Source: Selaginella tamariscina
Taxonomy: Eukaryota; Streptophyta; Lycopodiopsida; Selaginellales; Selaginellaceae
Assembly (NCBI GenBank): GCA_003024785.1
Contig: PUQB01000130.1
Span: forward strand, 378,010-442,009
DNA length: 64,000 nucleotides
Direction: 5' to 3'
Part shown: positions 12,671 through 24,712 of the stretch, in pieces
Layout of the letters: each line of letters begins with the position of its first letter
Position numbering within the stretch: the first letter of the stretch is position 1
The notes under the pieces: model-generated
Told to the model about the DNA's origin: nothing
Databases searched by the model: none
The model's input: the letters and a program-made list of their open reading frames with translations, nothing else
Made by a program: the position numbers and the translations under genes

Positions 12671-13686
12671 ATGCTTTTGTACATGGCAATAGCTCTTAAG
12701 CTGTCATATTTCTTACCAGGATTAATTCTGGGATTTACACTGGGATTATTTACCGAGCTTCCGAAAGAAGCAGCAAAGAGTATATTTTCCTCCCGTCCTC
12801 GTTCCACAGGAAGATGAAATAATGCTCCCTCAGGTACCATCCCAGAATCTAATGGCGAGCTCAAAATGGTACGTGTGTGTCAGTTCATAATCTCTCTATG
12901 TGTGTGTGTGTGTGTCTGTGTGTATGTATGTGTGTATTGTATTGTATTGTATTGTAGGTATTTATTGTACGAATGGATTTGAAGATGGGAGGAGGAAAGA
13001 TTGCCTCCCAATGTGCACGTAAGTTTTATTAATTTCTCCTTTTATATTTTAAATATTTAACAATGACTTCTGACTGTTAAATTTTTTATTTTATTTAGTT
13101 TATATACGTATGTTTATTTAGTTATGTAAATCTTTTCAATTACTATTAGTTAATTAAACTTTAAATTTATTTTCTATTATTGTATGCTTGCAGACGCTGC
13201 TGTTGGTATGTACAGCGATCTTATGAGAAGATACTTAACTATATATATTATATATATATACAAATATAGAGACAAACATACATACGTTATATATGTGTTT
13301 GTGTTTACTAATGATTGTTTTTATGCAAGAGCTCAGCAATCGCTCACTGCTTAGCAAATGGGAATCGTGTGGCCAACCAAAGATCGTTGTTAGCTGCCGT
13401 AATGAGCATGAAATGTGAGATTTAATTAATTTTTTATTTATTACATTATAAACTTTAATCTTCATATAAAACCATGTATTATAATAATGAACCATTATAG
13501 AGATGGTTTAAAAACTAAAGCGGAGAGAGTTGGCCTTCCACCGTACACAATTGCTGATGCTGGTCGCACCCAGGTTCTCTCTCTCTCTTTCGTACTGAAG
13601 ATGTAGTAAGAAAATTATTTTTGAATTAATTATTAATCAATTTTAAACTAATTAAACAGGTGGTAGTCGGTCCAGGTAAACAATAG
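12671..13686 (+). CDS. Peptidyl-tRNA hydrolase 2 (PTH2), interrupted
   Basis: PTH2 (Bit1 family) releases peptides from peptidyl-tRNA dropped by ribosomes; plant forms often have an N-terminal membrane anchor to an organelle. Exon 1 (12671-12868) encodes an anchor, LSYFLPGLILGFTLGLF, and a linker; exon 2 (12958-13018) the signature RMDLKMGGGKIASQCAH; further exons are 13194-about 13237, 13330-13414 (LLSKWESCGQPKIVVSC), 13501-13573 (VGLPPYTIADAGRTQ) and 13660-13686. An in-frame TGA at 12815-12817 separates anchor and catalytic domain; translation could restart at the ATG ending exon 1. The third exon lacks a GT donor after MYSDLMRR, while a good donor (gtatgt) lies eight codons earlier. The C-terminus is short: the usual APGSKTVLA and VTGxLKL stretches are absent. 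Probably a decaying gene, or one with sequence errors. Confidence 0.75.
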
Positions 13687-13715
13687 TTTGTGTGTGTGTG
13701 CGGGGTAGGTTCTGT

Positions 13716-13886
13716 TATACAGCCCCCCCTCTGAATCATGATTTTATACGCTTTTAGAGTGGTAATGCATTTCACCTATATAATAATTATAAATTTTCTT
13801 AAATATAGGTTATTTTTCTGATTTTAAATATTTATCAATTAATCAAGATTTAATTAATTATTACTAATACAAAGGGGGGCTGTATA
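13716..13886. mobile_element. Candidate MITE with GC-rich terminal inverted repeats
   Basis: The arms tatacagccccccct (13716-13730) and its near-perfect complement (13873-13886) flank about 140 bp of AT-rich, non-coding sequence. The outer TA dinucleotides could be a target-site duplication of the mariner/Stowaway type. The C-run and G-run ends stand out in otherwise AT-rich DNA. No second copy was noticed in the window. Confidence 0.4.
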
Positions 13887-16130
13887 TCATAATCGTTCCG
13901 TGCGTGAGTGAGAGAACTTTATTCTTTCATTTTCGTTTGGGATAGGAAATATTTTCAAGGCTTAAGTCTGTTATTGATTAGGTGACAAGATAATTAAAAC
14001 TGTTATAAAGAGATTGCAGTGGACTCGTTTATACAACAATTTAAAGAAAATTAAAAAAGAGAAAATAATACAAACACGCTGAAATTATCTATATATTATT
14101 AATATATTTTAATTTTCATAAGATGTATTATATATTTAAAGTATATTTTCATTTTAATACACCATATTAAATATTTAAAAAATATATACTTGTACATGTT
14201 GTAAAGCACATTCATGTTAAATGAAATGGTGAAGTTTTAATTTCATTTTAGATAACTTATATCACAATTTGAGTAAATATCCCCATCAAACTTCAGTATT
14301 TATATCATAAAAGTAAAATAATATTAAGAATTTTAATTTTTTTATATTAAATAAAATTTTAAGATGAAATCAAAAATTAATTTATTTTATCATCATTTTT
14401 TACTAAAATATTATTTAAGTCCGTTATATTAAGCATAACATATTATAACTAAGTACTTTTATTTATTTTAGAAAAGCATGCTATGATACTTATACTTTTT
14501 AATATGTTGATTTTGAAGGTGTGCATAAGAAACGTAATTTTAATATGCATTTACAAATGAGTCATTATTTTTATTTGGTATAACATTTAAATTAAAAAAA
14601 TCACTTATGCTTTTTATAAAAATTATTAAAAATTTCATTAATAATTCAATGAATGATTTTTATTTAAACATTTTTAATATTTTAAAAATAGAGAAAAGAC
14701 TAAAAAATGAGTTATTTAATTATTTATGATAAAATATTCAATTTTTTTTTAAAAATATTATACAAAATTATAAGTGACATAAAATGTAAAATGTTTGGAA
14801 TACATACAGAAATTACATACATGGTGGTAAATAAATCTTATTATTATAAAATTATAATAAAACATATAATGGTTTTGATTAAGTTAGTAATGCTTTTTTA
14901 TAAAAGAGGGTTCTCATAATAAAATATAATAATTAAAACAACTTTAAATCAAATTTAAACCTTAAAATCTTAAATAGTACTATGTAAGTCTATATAAGCA
15001 AAAAAGAAATATTTATTTTTAAAAATGATTTAAAGCAAAAACTAAAATAACAATGTGTTTCAAATTTGGTATTTATATGAAAAATATTACTTATTTAAAA
15101 GTTAATGATTATATTAAATTTATTTATATTAAATTTATAAAGATAAATTATATATTCTTAATGTTTAAAATTAATAAGTTCTTGTACATATTAAATAAAA
15201 ATTGTTTTAAGTTCTTTGTCTTTTAATTTATTTAAGTAAAAAATAAATATCATATTTTAATTTTCAAATGACACTTATAAAATCAAAATGAAAAGAACAT
15301 TCATGCATATTAAACATTTTAAATATGATAATTAAATAAATTCCTTATATTAATACATATATATGTTTGCACGTGTATATTATTAAAAAATTTATAAACT
15401 AAGAATGTATGAAATAAAAAAATGTTGTTAAAATAAATCACAATAATAATGAAAAATTAATAATAAATATTTACATGTATGTTTATTTTATTATATGTAT
15501 ATATTTATTTTTGTTACCATGTCAACTTTCTTTTGCTTATTTAGATTATATATAAATGTTATTTTAACTTAATAAAACACACATAAATACAAACACTCAC
15601 ACATACAAAATGTATGTTAATATCTTATATATTTATTTTATTTTTGTTTTGTTTTTTGATTCTCCTTTATTTATAATGTTAAATAGTTTTTGAAATAAAC
15701 ATATATGATGCACTTTATAAGAAAAGTTACAATATATTAAAAATGTATATATGTAATTTCATTTATAAAAGTTTGTTTTTACTTAATAAAATTAAATTTT
15801 TAATTAAATGAAAAGAAATGCCACTTAAAATTAAAAATCTTTCATCTTAAAAATGTGAGTTTACCAATAAATATGATATGTGCAAGTGTTAAATTAAGTA
15901 TTTTACTATATGATAAATTAATAAAATATTAATTATGATGGCACATTCATATAAAATTAAAAGATTATTAATTTTATTTAAGAACATTTATATATTTAAA
16001 TTTTTTTTTGTTATATTTTAAATTAATCTTTATAAACAAAGAACTTTTAATGCTTTAGTGACTACATTAATGAATATTTTAGCAATTTTATTAATATTTT
16101 TAATAGTTCCCATTACAAATGATTAGGTCT
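13887..16130. other. Very AT-rich intergenic DNA
   Basis: I see only low-complexity AT-rich sequence with no gene, RNA gene or named element. Confidence 0.65.
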
Positions 16131-17110
16131 TTAAAAAAACGATTTTATAAGGAAAAAAAGGAAAAAAGGAAAAAAAATGACTTTTATATAAAAAATGTTT
16201 TATTATAAAAATAATTTTTAAAATGCAAGCAAAAAATCAATGTTACAAGGAAAAAATAATTTAATGAGAAAAAAATGGGGAAAATCATTTTTCAAGAAAA
16301 AAAATCCATTTTATGTAAAAATAGTGTTTTATAATGAAAACAACTATTGTAATATAAGCAAAAAATTAATTTTATGAGGGAAAAAAACAATTTTAAGAGA
16401 AAAATAAAAACTATTTTTAAAATGCAAGAAAAAATCAATTTTATGAAAAAAGAAACGATTTTATGAAAAAGAAAAAGGGAAAAAGAAAGAAAAAATGATT
16501 TTATGAAAAAGAAATTTTAAAAAAAATATTTTTATGAGAAAATGTAATACGAGGAAAAAAACAATTTAATGAGAAAAAATTGGGAAAATCAATTTTCGAG
16601 AAAAAAATCATTTTTATGTAAAAATAGTATTTTATAATGAAAACAACTATTGTAATATAAATAAAAAATCAATTTTATTAAAGAAAATATAATTAATAAG
16701 AGAAAAAATGTAAAACGATTTTTAAAATGCAAGAAAAATTAAACGACTTTATGAAAAAGAAAAAGGAAAAAAAAAAAAATGATTTTATGAAGAAAAAATC
16801 TTACAAAATATTTTTATGAGAAAAAATGTAATATGAGGAAAAAAACAATTTAATGGAAAAAAATGGGAAAAATTAATTTTCAAGAGAAAAAATCCATTTT
16901 ATGTAAATATGCTGTTTTATAATGAAACAATTGTTATAATATAAGTAAAAATCGATTTTACGAAGGAAACAACAATTTTAAGAAAAAAAAATGAAATAAA
17001 ATGAAAATGATTTTTAAAATGCAAGAAAAAATCAATTATATGAAAAGAAAAAATAATTTTATGAGAAAGAAAAAAGAAAAAAGAAAGAAAAATTCAAAAA
17101 AATTATTTTT
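16130..17110. repeat. Tandem repeat of about 290-bp units, purine-rich
   Basis: Three imperfect units can be followed by the marker caatttaatgagaaaaaa, found near 16256, 16561 and 16846 (spacings about 305 and 285). Each unit contains runs of the form gattttatgaaaaaagaaa, a segment near atgtaaaaatagtgttttat and one near tttttaaaatgcaagaaaaa. The strand is strongly A/G-rich. There is no coding capacity. Confidence 0.7.
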
Positions 17111-17960
17111 ATGAGAAAAAATGTCGTTAAGGATGAAGTAAAAGTAAAATCTGCTTTGCTCTTCATTACAGCCTCACCCACCGAGCTTGGTCTTCATTAC
17201 AGGATCTGCCTTGGTCTTCATTTCATCGTAGTCTCACCCGCCGAGCTTGGTCTTCATTACAGGATCCGCATTGGTCTTCATTTCATCGAACCTAGCTTGG
17301 TCTTCATTGCAGGATCCACCTTAGTCTTTATTTCATTGCAGCCTCACCCGCCAAGCTTGGTCTTCATTACACGATCCGCTTTGGTCTTCATTTCATCATA
17401 GTCGCAACCTCACCGTCGACCTTACGTACCTTAAAATATCCAAGAGTACGATTTTATGATAAAAAAAAGGGAAAAAGAAAGAAAAAATGATTTTATAAAG
17501 AGAAAATCCAAAAAATTAATTTGATGAGAAAAAAATGTAATACCTGACCATTTGAGCCTGAGGGAGAAGTCATTAAGGATGAAGCAGTAAAAGTAGATTC
17601 CGCCTTGGTCTTTATTTCATTAGTCTTCATTGTAGGATCCGCTTTAGTCTTCATTTCATCGCAGTTGTAGCCTCGAGCTTGGTCTTCATTATAAGATCCA
17701 CCTTGGTCTTTATTTCATTACAGTCGCAGCCTCAAGCTTGGTCTTTATTGCAGGATCCACCTTGATCTTCATTTCATTGCAGTCACAGCCTTAAGTTTGG
17801 TCTTCATTGCAAGATCCGCCTTGGTTTTCATTTCATCGCAGTCGTAGCCCTTATGTACTTAAGTATTGCAAGATTCACCTTGGTCTACTTAAAGTATTGC
17901 AGGATCCGCCCTTATGTACTTAAGTATTGCAGGATCCGCCCTTATGAACTCTTGGAGTAA
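17111..17960. repeat. Tandem repeat of about 60-bp GC-richer units in two blocks
   Basis: Units built from gcttggtcttcattacagg, atccgccttggtcttcattt and catcgcagtc-like pieces repeat in 17155-17412 and again in 17600-17890. Each block is introduced by a related leader (gtcgttaaggatgaag near 17121, gtcattaaggatgaag near 17569), so the whole is a tandem of two larger units of about 430 bp separated by the purine-rich repeat. A final 33-bp repeat (gcaggatccgcccttatg) follows at about 17895-17950. A 96-codon open frame at 17111-17401 is simply the repeat read through. Confidence 0.75.
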
Positions 17961-18485
17961 AACCTTATGTACCTTATATACTTGGTAAACACGCCTTAAC
18001 CAGTTGGCCAAAGCAACATTGTTGTTCCTCTTTCCTATAAATGCTACTATATGCAAACATACACAACCACAACCACATACGTATACATACATACATACAC
18101 ATATGTCTACATATGAGTACGAAAGAATGGTTTCAATCAATCAGCTCTTGTAATAACTTGGACATGGCAAAAAGAAGAATGCATTCACAAATCTAAGTCG
18201 GGATTCTCAATGATTTCTTATAAAGACGTTTGAAATTTCAATTGTCCTTCTTACATAATCTCCACATACGCAAATACCGTATAAAGATTTTACTTGTACA
18301 GATTTATCATATTTTAGCCTATATAACCTACAGATTCAGCATCTCCTTATGCATCTCCTTATCATAGGTAGAACTTGTGGCTGCAGTCACTCCGTGATCT
18401 CCATCAGTGAATTGTAGATCAATGAACTTCCACAAGTGTCATCTGCCCTGAAACTAAGTGCTTCTCCAAGGAATCACCAACGTCC
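17961..18485. other. Unassigned DNA, possibly repeat flank
   Basis: A TATA-like cctataaatg at about 18033 followed by CA-rich sequence could belong to a degraded LTR, but no partner LTR was found. Nothing else is seen. Confidence 0.35.
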
Positions 18486-19530
18486 TTAACAAGTGTACAC
18501 CGCAAAAGAGCCGCCAAGGTCATTCAATAGCCCCCTAGATAACATGTCTCTCTCTTTTGAACCACCTTTCCCAGCCCCCTGTGGGCAGCTCGTTGCCCTC
18601 TGACGTGACTCTATATCTGGGCCGACCTTCAGCCACCAAACATCACTTTCCCAGAGAACTCTTAAAACCACAGACAACTCATTGATTCGAGCCGATCCCA
18701 AAACATTGACTATGCATTCCTTGAAAGTGCAACCTGAAGATACTCATTACCAATCCAGTAACCATTACTTGCAATGAGCTCGAGCCTGCCGTAGTCTCGT
18801 TGGGAGACATCTTTGTTCACCTCCCATTCTATCCAGGGAAGCAGCTGCCCACTTCAAAGCAGCTGAGCTAAGATCTATCTCAAACTTATCCCCTGGTCCA
18901 TACTCGCCCTCTGCAAGTTGAAGCAATGGCCCATCGTAGCCTCTCCCGTGTTTCATAAGCATGTATTTGTTCAGTTGAACCATACACTTCATTGTGGAAC
19001 GAGTAAAATGGATCAACACGCGTTCTCATCCTCTTGCCCATGATCACAACCTGTCCCCTAGCTACTATAATCTCGTGGGTGTATTTGCCTTTCATCTTCG
19101 GCTCTACGCTGGCAAATTTATCGCCTACTTGGAAGAGAAACTATGGGGCCTCATGGAACAGGATCCTTTACAAGCTGAACAAGGAAATTATGCTGCCGCT
19201 AATATGACTCCGTCTTCACATCTTTGTCAGACTCGTCGGTAACTACTTGAAGCAGACAATCCTTGGGCATACTCTCTTCATTGTCTGCCCAGAATGCTGA
19301 GAAGCCGTCCAGCCCGACGTCAAAATTTTTTGCTTTAATCCTATCTACCCTGGTTCACCCATCTTGACCAAGACTGTACGGGATGCCAGTCCAGTAAGCC
19401 ACAGAAATCTCCCATCTGCGTTGCAGCCCTTTCTTGCTGCTCCAACCTGGTCGTCGATCTGTGCTTATCACTAAATGAAACGTTGTTATATATACTGAAA
19501 CAATGGTATACTTCATGACATCTCATATAT
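18486..19530 (-). pseudogene. Unidentified coding remnant
   Basis: Read on the minus strand from about 19530 to 18490, coherent protein-like segments follow each other in changing frames: RWEISVAYWTGIPYSLGQDG, then RIKAKNFDVGLDGFSAFWAD and EESMPKDCLLQVVTDE, then VGDKFASVEPKMKGKYTHEI through GKRMRTRVDPFYSFHNEVYG, then GPGDKFEIDLSSAALKW, then LPWIEWEVNKDVSQRDYGRL through GYWIGNEYLQVALSRNA, and finally a 71-codon piece at 18486-18701. I recognise no family. Composition is clearly GC-richer than the surroundings. It looks like one gene of at least 250 codons broken by frameshifts, or cargo of an element. Confidence 0.4.
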
Positions 19531-19559
19531 TCCTGCGTTCAGACTGCAGACCACAGCAT

Positions 19560-20139
19560 TTACAACAATCCCTCAAACCCACTTTTGACTTGGCCTCACC
19601 AGCAGAGTATACCTCCAAAATTGTTAGTTTTGTCCTAGCTTGTGATTATTGAAAAAACATTTGAAGTTCACAAAAGCAAGATGTCCTCCACACCAGATAA
19701 TTTTAACTGCACCAATAAAACCATAACTTCTCGTTCCTAATTCAAACATAACCATCATTTTTTTTGCCTCGTGTTGTTAGTGGTTTATGTACTTGTACAT
19801 GATAGAGGTGAAATTTCAAACACAATGTTACTATTGTATGTGAAAAGGCTTTTTTGCATAAGCATTGTTAATAAATGTAGAGTAGCCACCTGGCTATTTG
19901 GTTTCCAAATAACTTTATGTAGAAATATATGACTAATTGCTAATGAGGAAAACACAATAAATAATAAAAAGATGAGTTATTTATGATTTTGTAGTGCTCA
20001 CCTTTAACATTCTAAGTACTTATAAGTTGTCTTAATTCTTTCAAGGTGGTATCCACGTTAATGGCTTTGTTTCATGCAATAATTAATTTGCACCCAAGAG
20101 ACAAATTCAAAATGTATACTTCAGACTTGAGGGAAATCA
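19560..20139. other. Intergenic DNA
   Basis: No gene or recognised element is seen here. Confidence 0.5.
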
Positions 20140-22180
20140 CCATTGCAAGATCATCATTCAAGTTACATGCAATGTACAATGGTTAAAAGAGATCCTACAA
20201 ATCATAACAATGGTTGAAGTGCCACAAAATCATAACAATGAATAGAATTGTATCATTGTTATGGATTTAAACATTGTTATGAAATTGAAGAAGAGATCGT
20301 ACAAAATCATAAGAATTCTTAGTAAAATATTTACGTCACCATGAAAATGAACATAATAAATGATATGAGAAAACAAGATGGTCTATTACCTAAAAATTAA
20401 CAATAAATTAAGCTGTTAAAAAAGATATTCTTATATCATTTATTCTTGTTAGATACGTTGTTAGAAAACATTTCAGTTTGCAAAGATAAAATGTTGCAAT
20501 TAATTAATATTGATGGAAATAATTCACCAATAAATGCCATTTTGGTTAATGACATAGATGAATATATACATCAAATCCATAGTTAAAAGAGACATTACAA
20601 CTAGTGCTAACACAATCATGACATCATTGATTATATGTGTCAAACATGTAAACTGACAGATGTACATGAATGAAAAGACCAATGAGGCTAGGGTTTCCAG
20701 ATGTAGGCTTGGGTTCCACACTCATTCTCTCATTTCTTTTATCACAATTTGCTTTTGCAATTCCATTTCTTCTACCCTTCTTTTATGCTTTACTTTTATG
20801 GTGCACTTCTATAAATTATTTTATCTTTAATTTTGATATTGTTTATCTTGATTTCATGGAATTTCTTCACTTCCACAAGTACCGGCTCAAAATTTACTTC
20901 TTTCTCCATACATATATAGAATTTTTACTCCCAAGCAAAATTGCTATGTCTACAAGTATTTTTTCTTGCAGTATTTTTGTCTTTATCGCATATGAAATAA
21001 ACAAGCACAAGCACACATCTTCCTATCCTACATCTTCCTATCCTTGCATTAGTATATTATGTACTTAAACCCAATGTGAAAAAACAACTTTTGCACATAG
21101 TAATTGAGTCTTTTTTTGCCTCACTTTCTCTCTCTTATCTTATGTATGTCAAAACCATCCTTGGCGTTAAGGTATGATTTTTTAGATTGAAAGGTTGAAG
21201 TGCTTAATATCCTCAGTGTTGAGGATATTGGTAACCACCTCAAGTTAATTCTTGCCTATTACACACACATGTAAGCAATCCTCATCACCGAGGAATATTA
21301 TGTTTATGTTGTTTTGGCAAGCAAACCCTTTAAAAATTATTAAAAACTTTAACATTAAGTTTTCTAATAGTTTTTCAATCCTCAGTGATTGGGAATCCTT
21401 AACATCGAGGTTGAGGATTGAGAATCCTTGGCATTGAAGATTACATTTTTTACTAAATTTTAATTTGATTATTTCATATTATTCATTTTAATAAACTTCA
21501 GCACCAATGATTCTTTCTTGTTTGATATTGCAAGTGTATTTGTAATTGCATATGAATTAAAACCTTGATGTCAAGGTTTTAATTATGTATTCCTAAATTG
21601 CCAAACGAATGCACAATTGTTTTGCTAACCATTTCTTTTATGAAGAAATGATAAAATGATGCACTCAACCTATAACACAAATCGCCACATTATATCCACC
21701 CATTCCACAAAATGATAGCTCCAAAAGGATAAAAATAAATTCTATTGTTTGTAGATTTTGCAAGGATGCCACTCTCAGACTTACTTAACGATTTAGAGAG
21801 GAATGGTGAGAAAACTTAATACAAATTGAAGTCAACTAAACAAGTGCATGCACTAGTTGAATGATTTTATGGATTCCTCCATGCATAATGGTTAAATTAG
21901 TATGACTTAGGTTTTCATGGTGATTATTGAAAAGGAATTATCTTTATAAGAAAGGAAGGAGATAACAAAACACAAGTATTGGGAAGACATATATAAGTCC
22001 TTTTAGAATAATGTCGACTGGCCATTCTTGCCAACAAATTCAATATATGGGATTGTAATCATCACCTATAGTAGTTACAAATCATTAAAAATGAAGAACC
22101 ATATTGCTCTAATAAAACATTTCATGTTTCTATCAAATGCCACTTGCTATAAATAATAAACACATCACAAATAATGTCGT
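20140..22180 (-). repeat. Dispersed palindrome-rich repeat, copy B
   Basis: From about 20400 to 22180 this is the inverted counterpart of 1550-3320. The same series of short palindromes appears, for example cctcagtgttgagg inside a longer symmetric stretch at 21206-21229, near 21278-21297 and around 21360-21440. The left part (20140-20600) also matches 3390-3760 in direct orientation. Small open frames (20670-21068, 21252-21437, 22137-22337) have no family resemblance and are probably chance. Confidence 0.6.
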
Positions 22181-22552
22181 TAATCCAATTATGATTATTC
22201 TTCGAAGTCAAGGGCTAGAACGGATTTTAGTTATCATCTTATTAAACATATCCATTGGAAATATATATAGATTTTACACAAAAGATTTTATAATATGCAC
22301 ATTTATTCTGAACATGAATACAATAGAACAAACGTGAAGACCCTTTCTCCCTTGCCCTAACTTTCTTCCTATCCTGCCCTAATTACCTTCCTCCCTTGCC
22401 ACATCATCATTTAAATTTTCTCCCATGACTTTCTTTTCCCTTTTCCTTTCTCCTCTTTCTCTTAATAAGGTCCTATACTCCTATCTTTTTATTTTTAAAT
22501 AATTAAGTAACTTCCATCAATTAATTGGGTGTGTGACATGTCAAGTTTACAA
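22181..22552. other. Intergenic DNA
   Basis: Pyrimidine-rich stretches (tcccttgccctaa type) occur near 22345-22480; no gene is seen. Confidence 0.5.
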
Positions 22553-22714
22553 TGTGAAGAGCTCGAAATATAGAAATATGTATATCCATTAGTTCAAAAA
22601 CCCTAACTTATATACAAGAGCGAGTGGTCCAGATTGAATCCAATCCGACGGCTATCAAAATCCACTACGCTAATAATAGTATGTGCACATGCAGCCGTAC
22701 ACGTGGATCTTACA
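22553..22714 (-). repeat. 3' LTR of the gypsy element
   Basis: A 162-bp repeat with TG...CA ends, matching 27254-27415 at roughly nine of ten positions. Confidence 0.85.
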
Positions 22715-22746
22715 TCATCCCCTCCTCTCGGAAGGGTGTAAGTTGG

Positions 22747-24678
22747 TTAGGGTTCTCTTGTAGACGGGCCCGGATCTGGAGGAACATCAGGAGGAGGCAC
22801 TGGTGGATCTGTAGGCGGCACAACTTGTTCCCGTTGCACAAAATGCTTCAACCGTTGTACATGTACAATCTCCGGAGGATCGGGTTGAATGTCGTGCCGA
22901 ACCTCATAAACCTGTGGCCCTACTTGCCGTAGCACTCGATACGGTCCTTTCCACTGAGGAAGGAGACTCTTAGCTAAACCACGTACCGTAAGCTTGGGAA
23001 AACGAACCAACACCAGTTCATCAACCTTGTACTCCGCAGGAGGACGATGATGCGAGTTGTAGCGTTGTTGTTGTCCTACTTGTACGCGGCCCAAGTGTTC
23101 TGCTGACTCCGCACGAACCAATGGAAGAATGCTCGTCAGATACCGATCCCAGACCTAGCATCAGCAGCTCGCGGTAACCGAGAAGGCAAACCCAACTCCG
23201 TTGGCAACACCGGGTCATGACCATACAAAGCTTATATGGGGAAGTACCAATGGAACTTTGAACTCCAGTGACATAAGCATATCGGAGAGACGGCAGATAA
23301 CCATCCCAATCTGAATGTTGAAAGTTCACATACTTCGCGATCATCCCCTTGAAGGTTCTGACGAGCCGTTCCACTAAACCATCTGTCTGAGGATGATAAG
23401 CACTTGTGAAAGTGTGGCGTATCCCTAATCGAGATGTCAAAACATGAAATGCCTCAGCCATAAATGCGGACCATTATCCGAGAGAATTCGCTCCGGACAA
23501 GAATGCTGAAACACGACCCGATTCAGGAGAAACTGACCAACAGCAGAAGCAGTCGCACTAGCAAGAGCACCAACTTCTACCCAACGAGTTAGGTAATCAG
23601 AAGCAATAATAACGTACTCACCAGCAGTTGACCGCGGAAAAGGTCCCATCAAATCAAATGCCACCAATTCAAACGGACGAGAAACTGCAATTGACTCCAA
23701 CCGTCCTTCCGAAGCACATGGGGGAGTATTGCGAGCTTGGCACCACACACTACGCACATACCGAATCACATCTCCTCGCAACTCCGGCCAATAGAAAGAT
23801 CTGCGCAGCTTCTCCATCACCCGACGATGTCCCATGTGCCCGCCAAGAATAGGAGAGTCATGGTAAGCATGGAGGAAGCGTGGAATGAAGATTGAAGGCA
23901 CCACCAACCGCAAAGGATCATCTGGATCAGTCCCCACAAAATAAAGAAGGTCATCCTGAAGGCGATACTGTGAATGTAAATGCCTGAAAGGCAAGTCATC
24001 AGCAAGTGATGCAGGATTCTCAAACCCATCACGAAGCCTTCGAATCCACGGCTCAACCTTTTGAGCTTCCCGAACCTCATCCAAAGACGGCAAATCTAAC
24101 TCTGCATTCTGCGGACACTGAATGTCAAGCACAGCAACTGCTGATGGTACGGAATCTTCGTCCAAAAAGTCCACTGAAGCTGGAACAACTGGTTCCTCTG
24201 GGGCAACAGAAGAGAGAGAAGGTGGAAGAGGAGCCCGAGAAAGAGCATCAGCATCAGCCATGGAACTTCCTGGACGATGAACAACTTCAAAGTCGTAAAT
24301 TTGAAGTTTCAAGGCCCACCGAGCAGTACGCCCAATCAAATTCTTCCGCTTCAACAACGAAGTGACTGCTGCATGATCACCTTCCAACAACGTCCGCGAA
24401 CCATGCAAGTAGGCATGGAGCTTCTCAAAACCCCAAACTGCTGCTAGACACTCCTTTTCAGTCGTGGAGTAATTCACCTCTGCTGGCTGCAATGTACGGC
24501 TGATGTACGCAATGGGATGTCGTTGGCCAGGAACACTCGTACTCTCCTGCATCAATACACCCCCGAGGCCGATGTCAGAAGCATCTACACGCAAGATGAA
24601 AGGACGGTGTAATCCGGGTACGCCAAAACTGGAGGAGTCGTCAACAACTCTTTGAGATCTGCAAATGCCTGCTTGCAA
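22747..24678 (-). pseudogene. pol: Gypsy RNase H and integrase, frameshifted
   Basis: RNase H begins at about 24610 (LRVDASDIGLGGVLMQ, EVNYSTTEKECLAAVW, ADALSRAPL). Integrase follows with a zinc-binding region (HMGHRRVMEKLRRSFYWPEL; only one Cys of the usual CxxC is visible, in VWCQARN), then core residues D in FDLMGPF, D in LSDNGPH and, after a frame change near 23450, E in GLVERLVRTFK. The C-terminal part at 22747-23121 (VDELVLVRFPKL, WKGPYRVLRQVG, HVQRLKHFV) ends in a proline-rich tail with no chromodomain. RNase H and most of integrase share one open frame of 413 codons. Confidence 0.88.
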
Positions 24679-24712
24679 TCCTTAGACCAAACAAAAGAAG
24701 TCATTGACGATT

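Noticed and set aside
17155..17950. Regularly repeated blocks that might suggest a CRISPR-like array
   Set aside because: Repeats are contiguous and imperfect with no unique spacers, and the genome is plainly eukaryotic.
23628..24365. Plus-strand open frames opposite the integrase and RNase H
   Set aside because: They are antisense to well-supported gypsy pol motifs on the minus strand.
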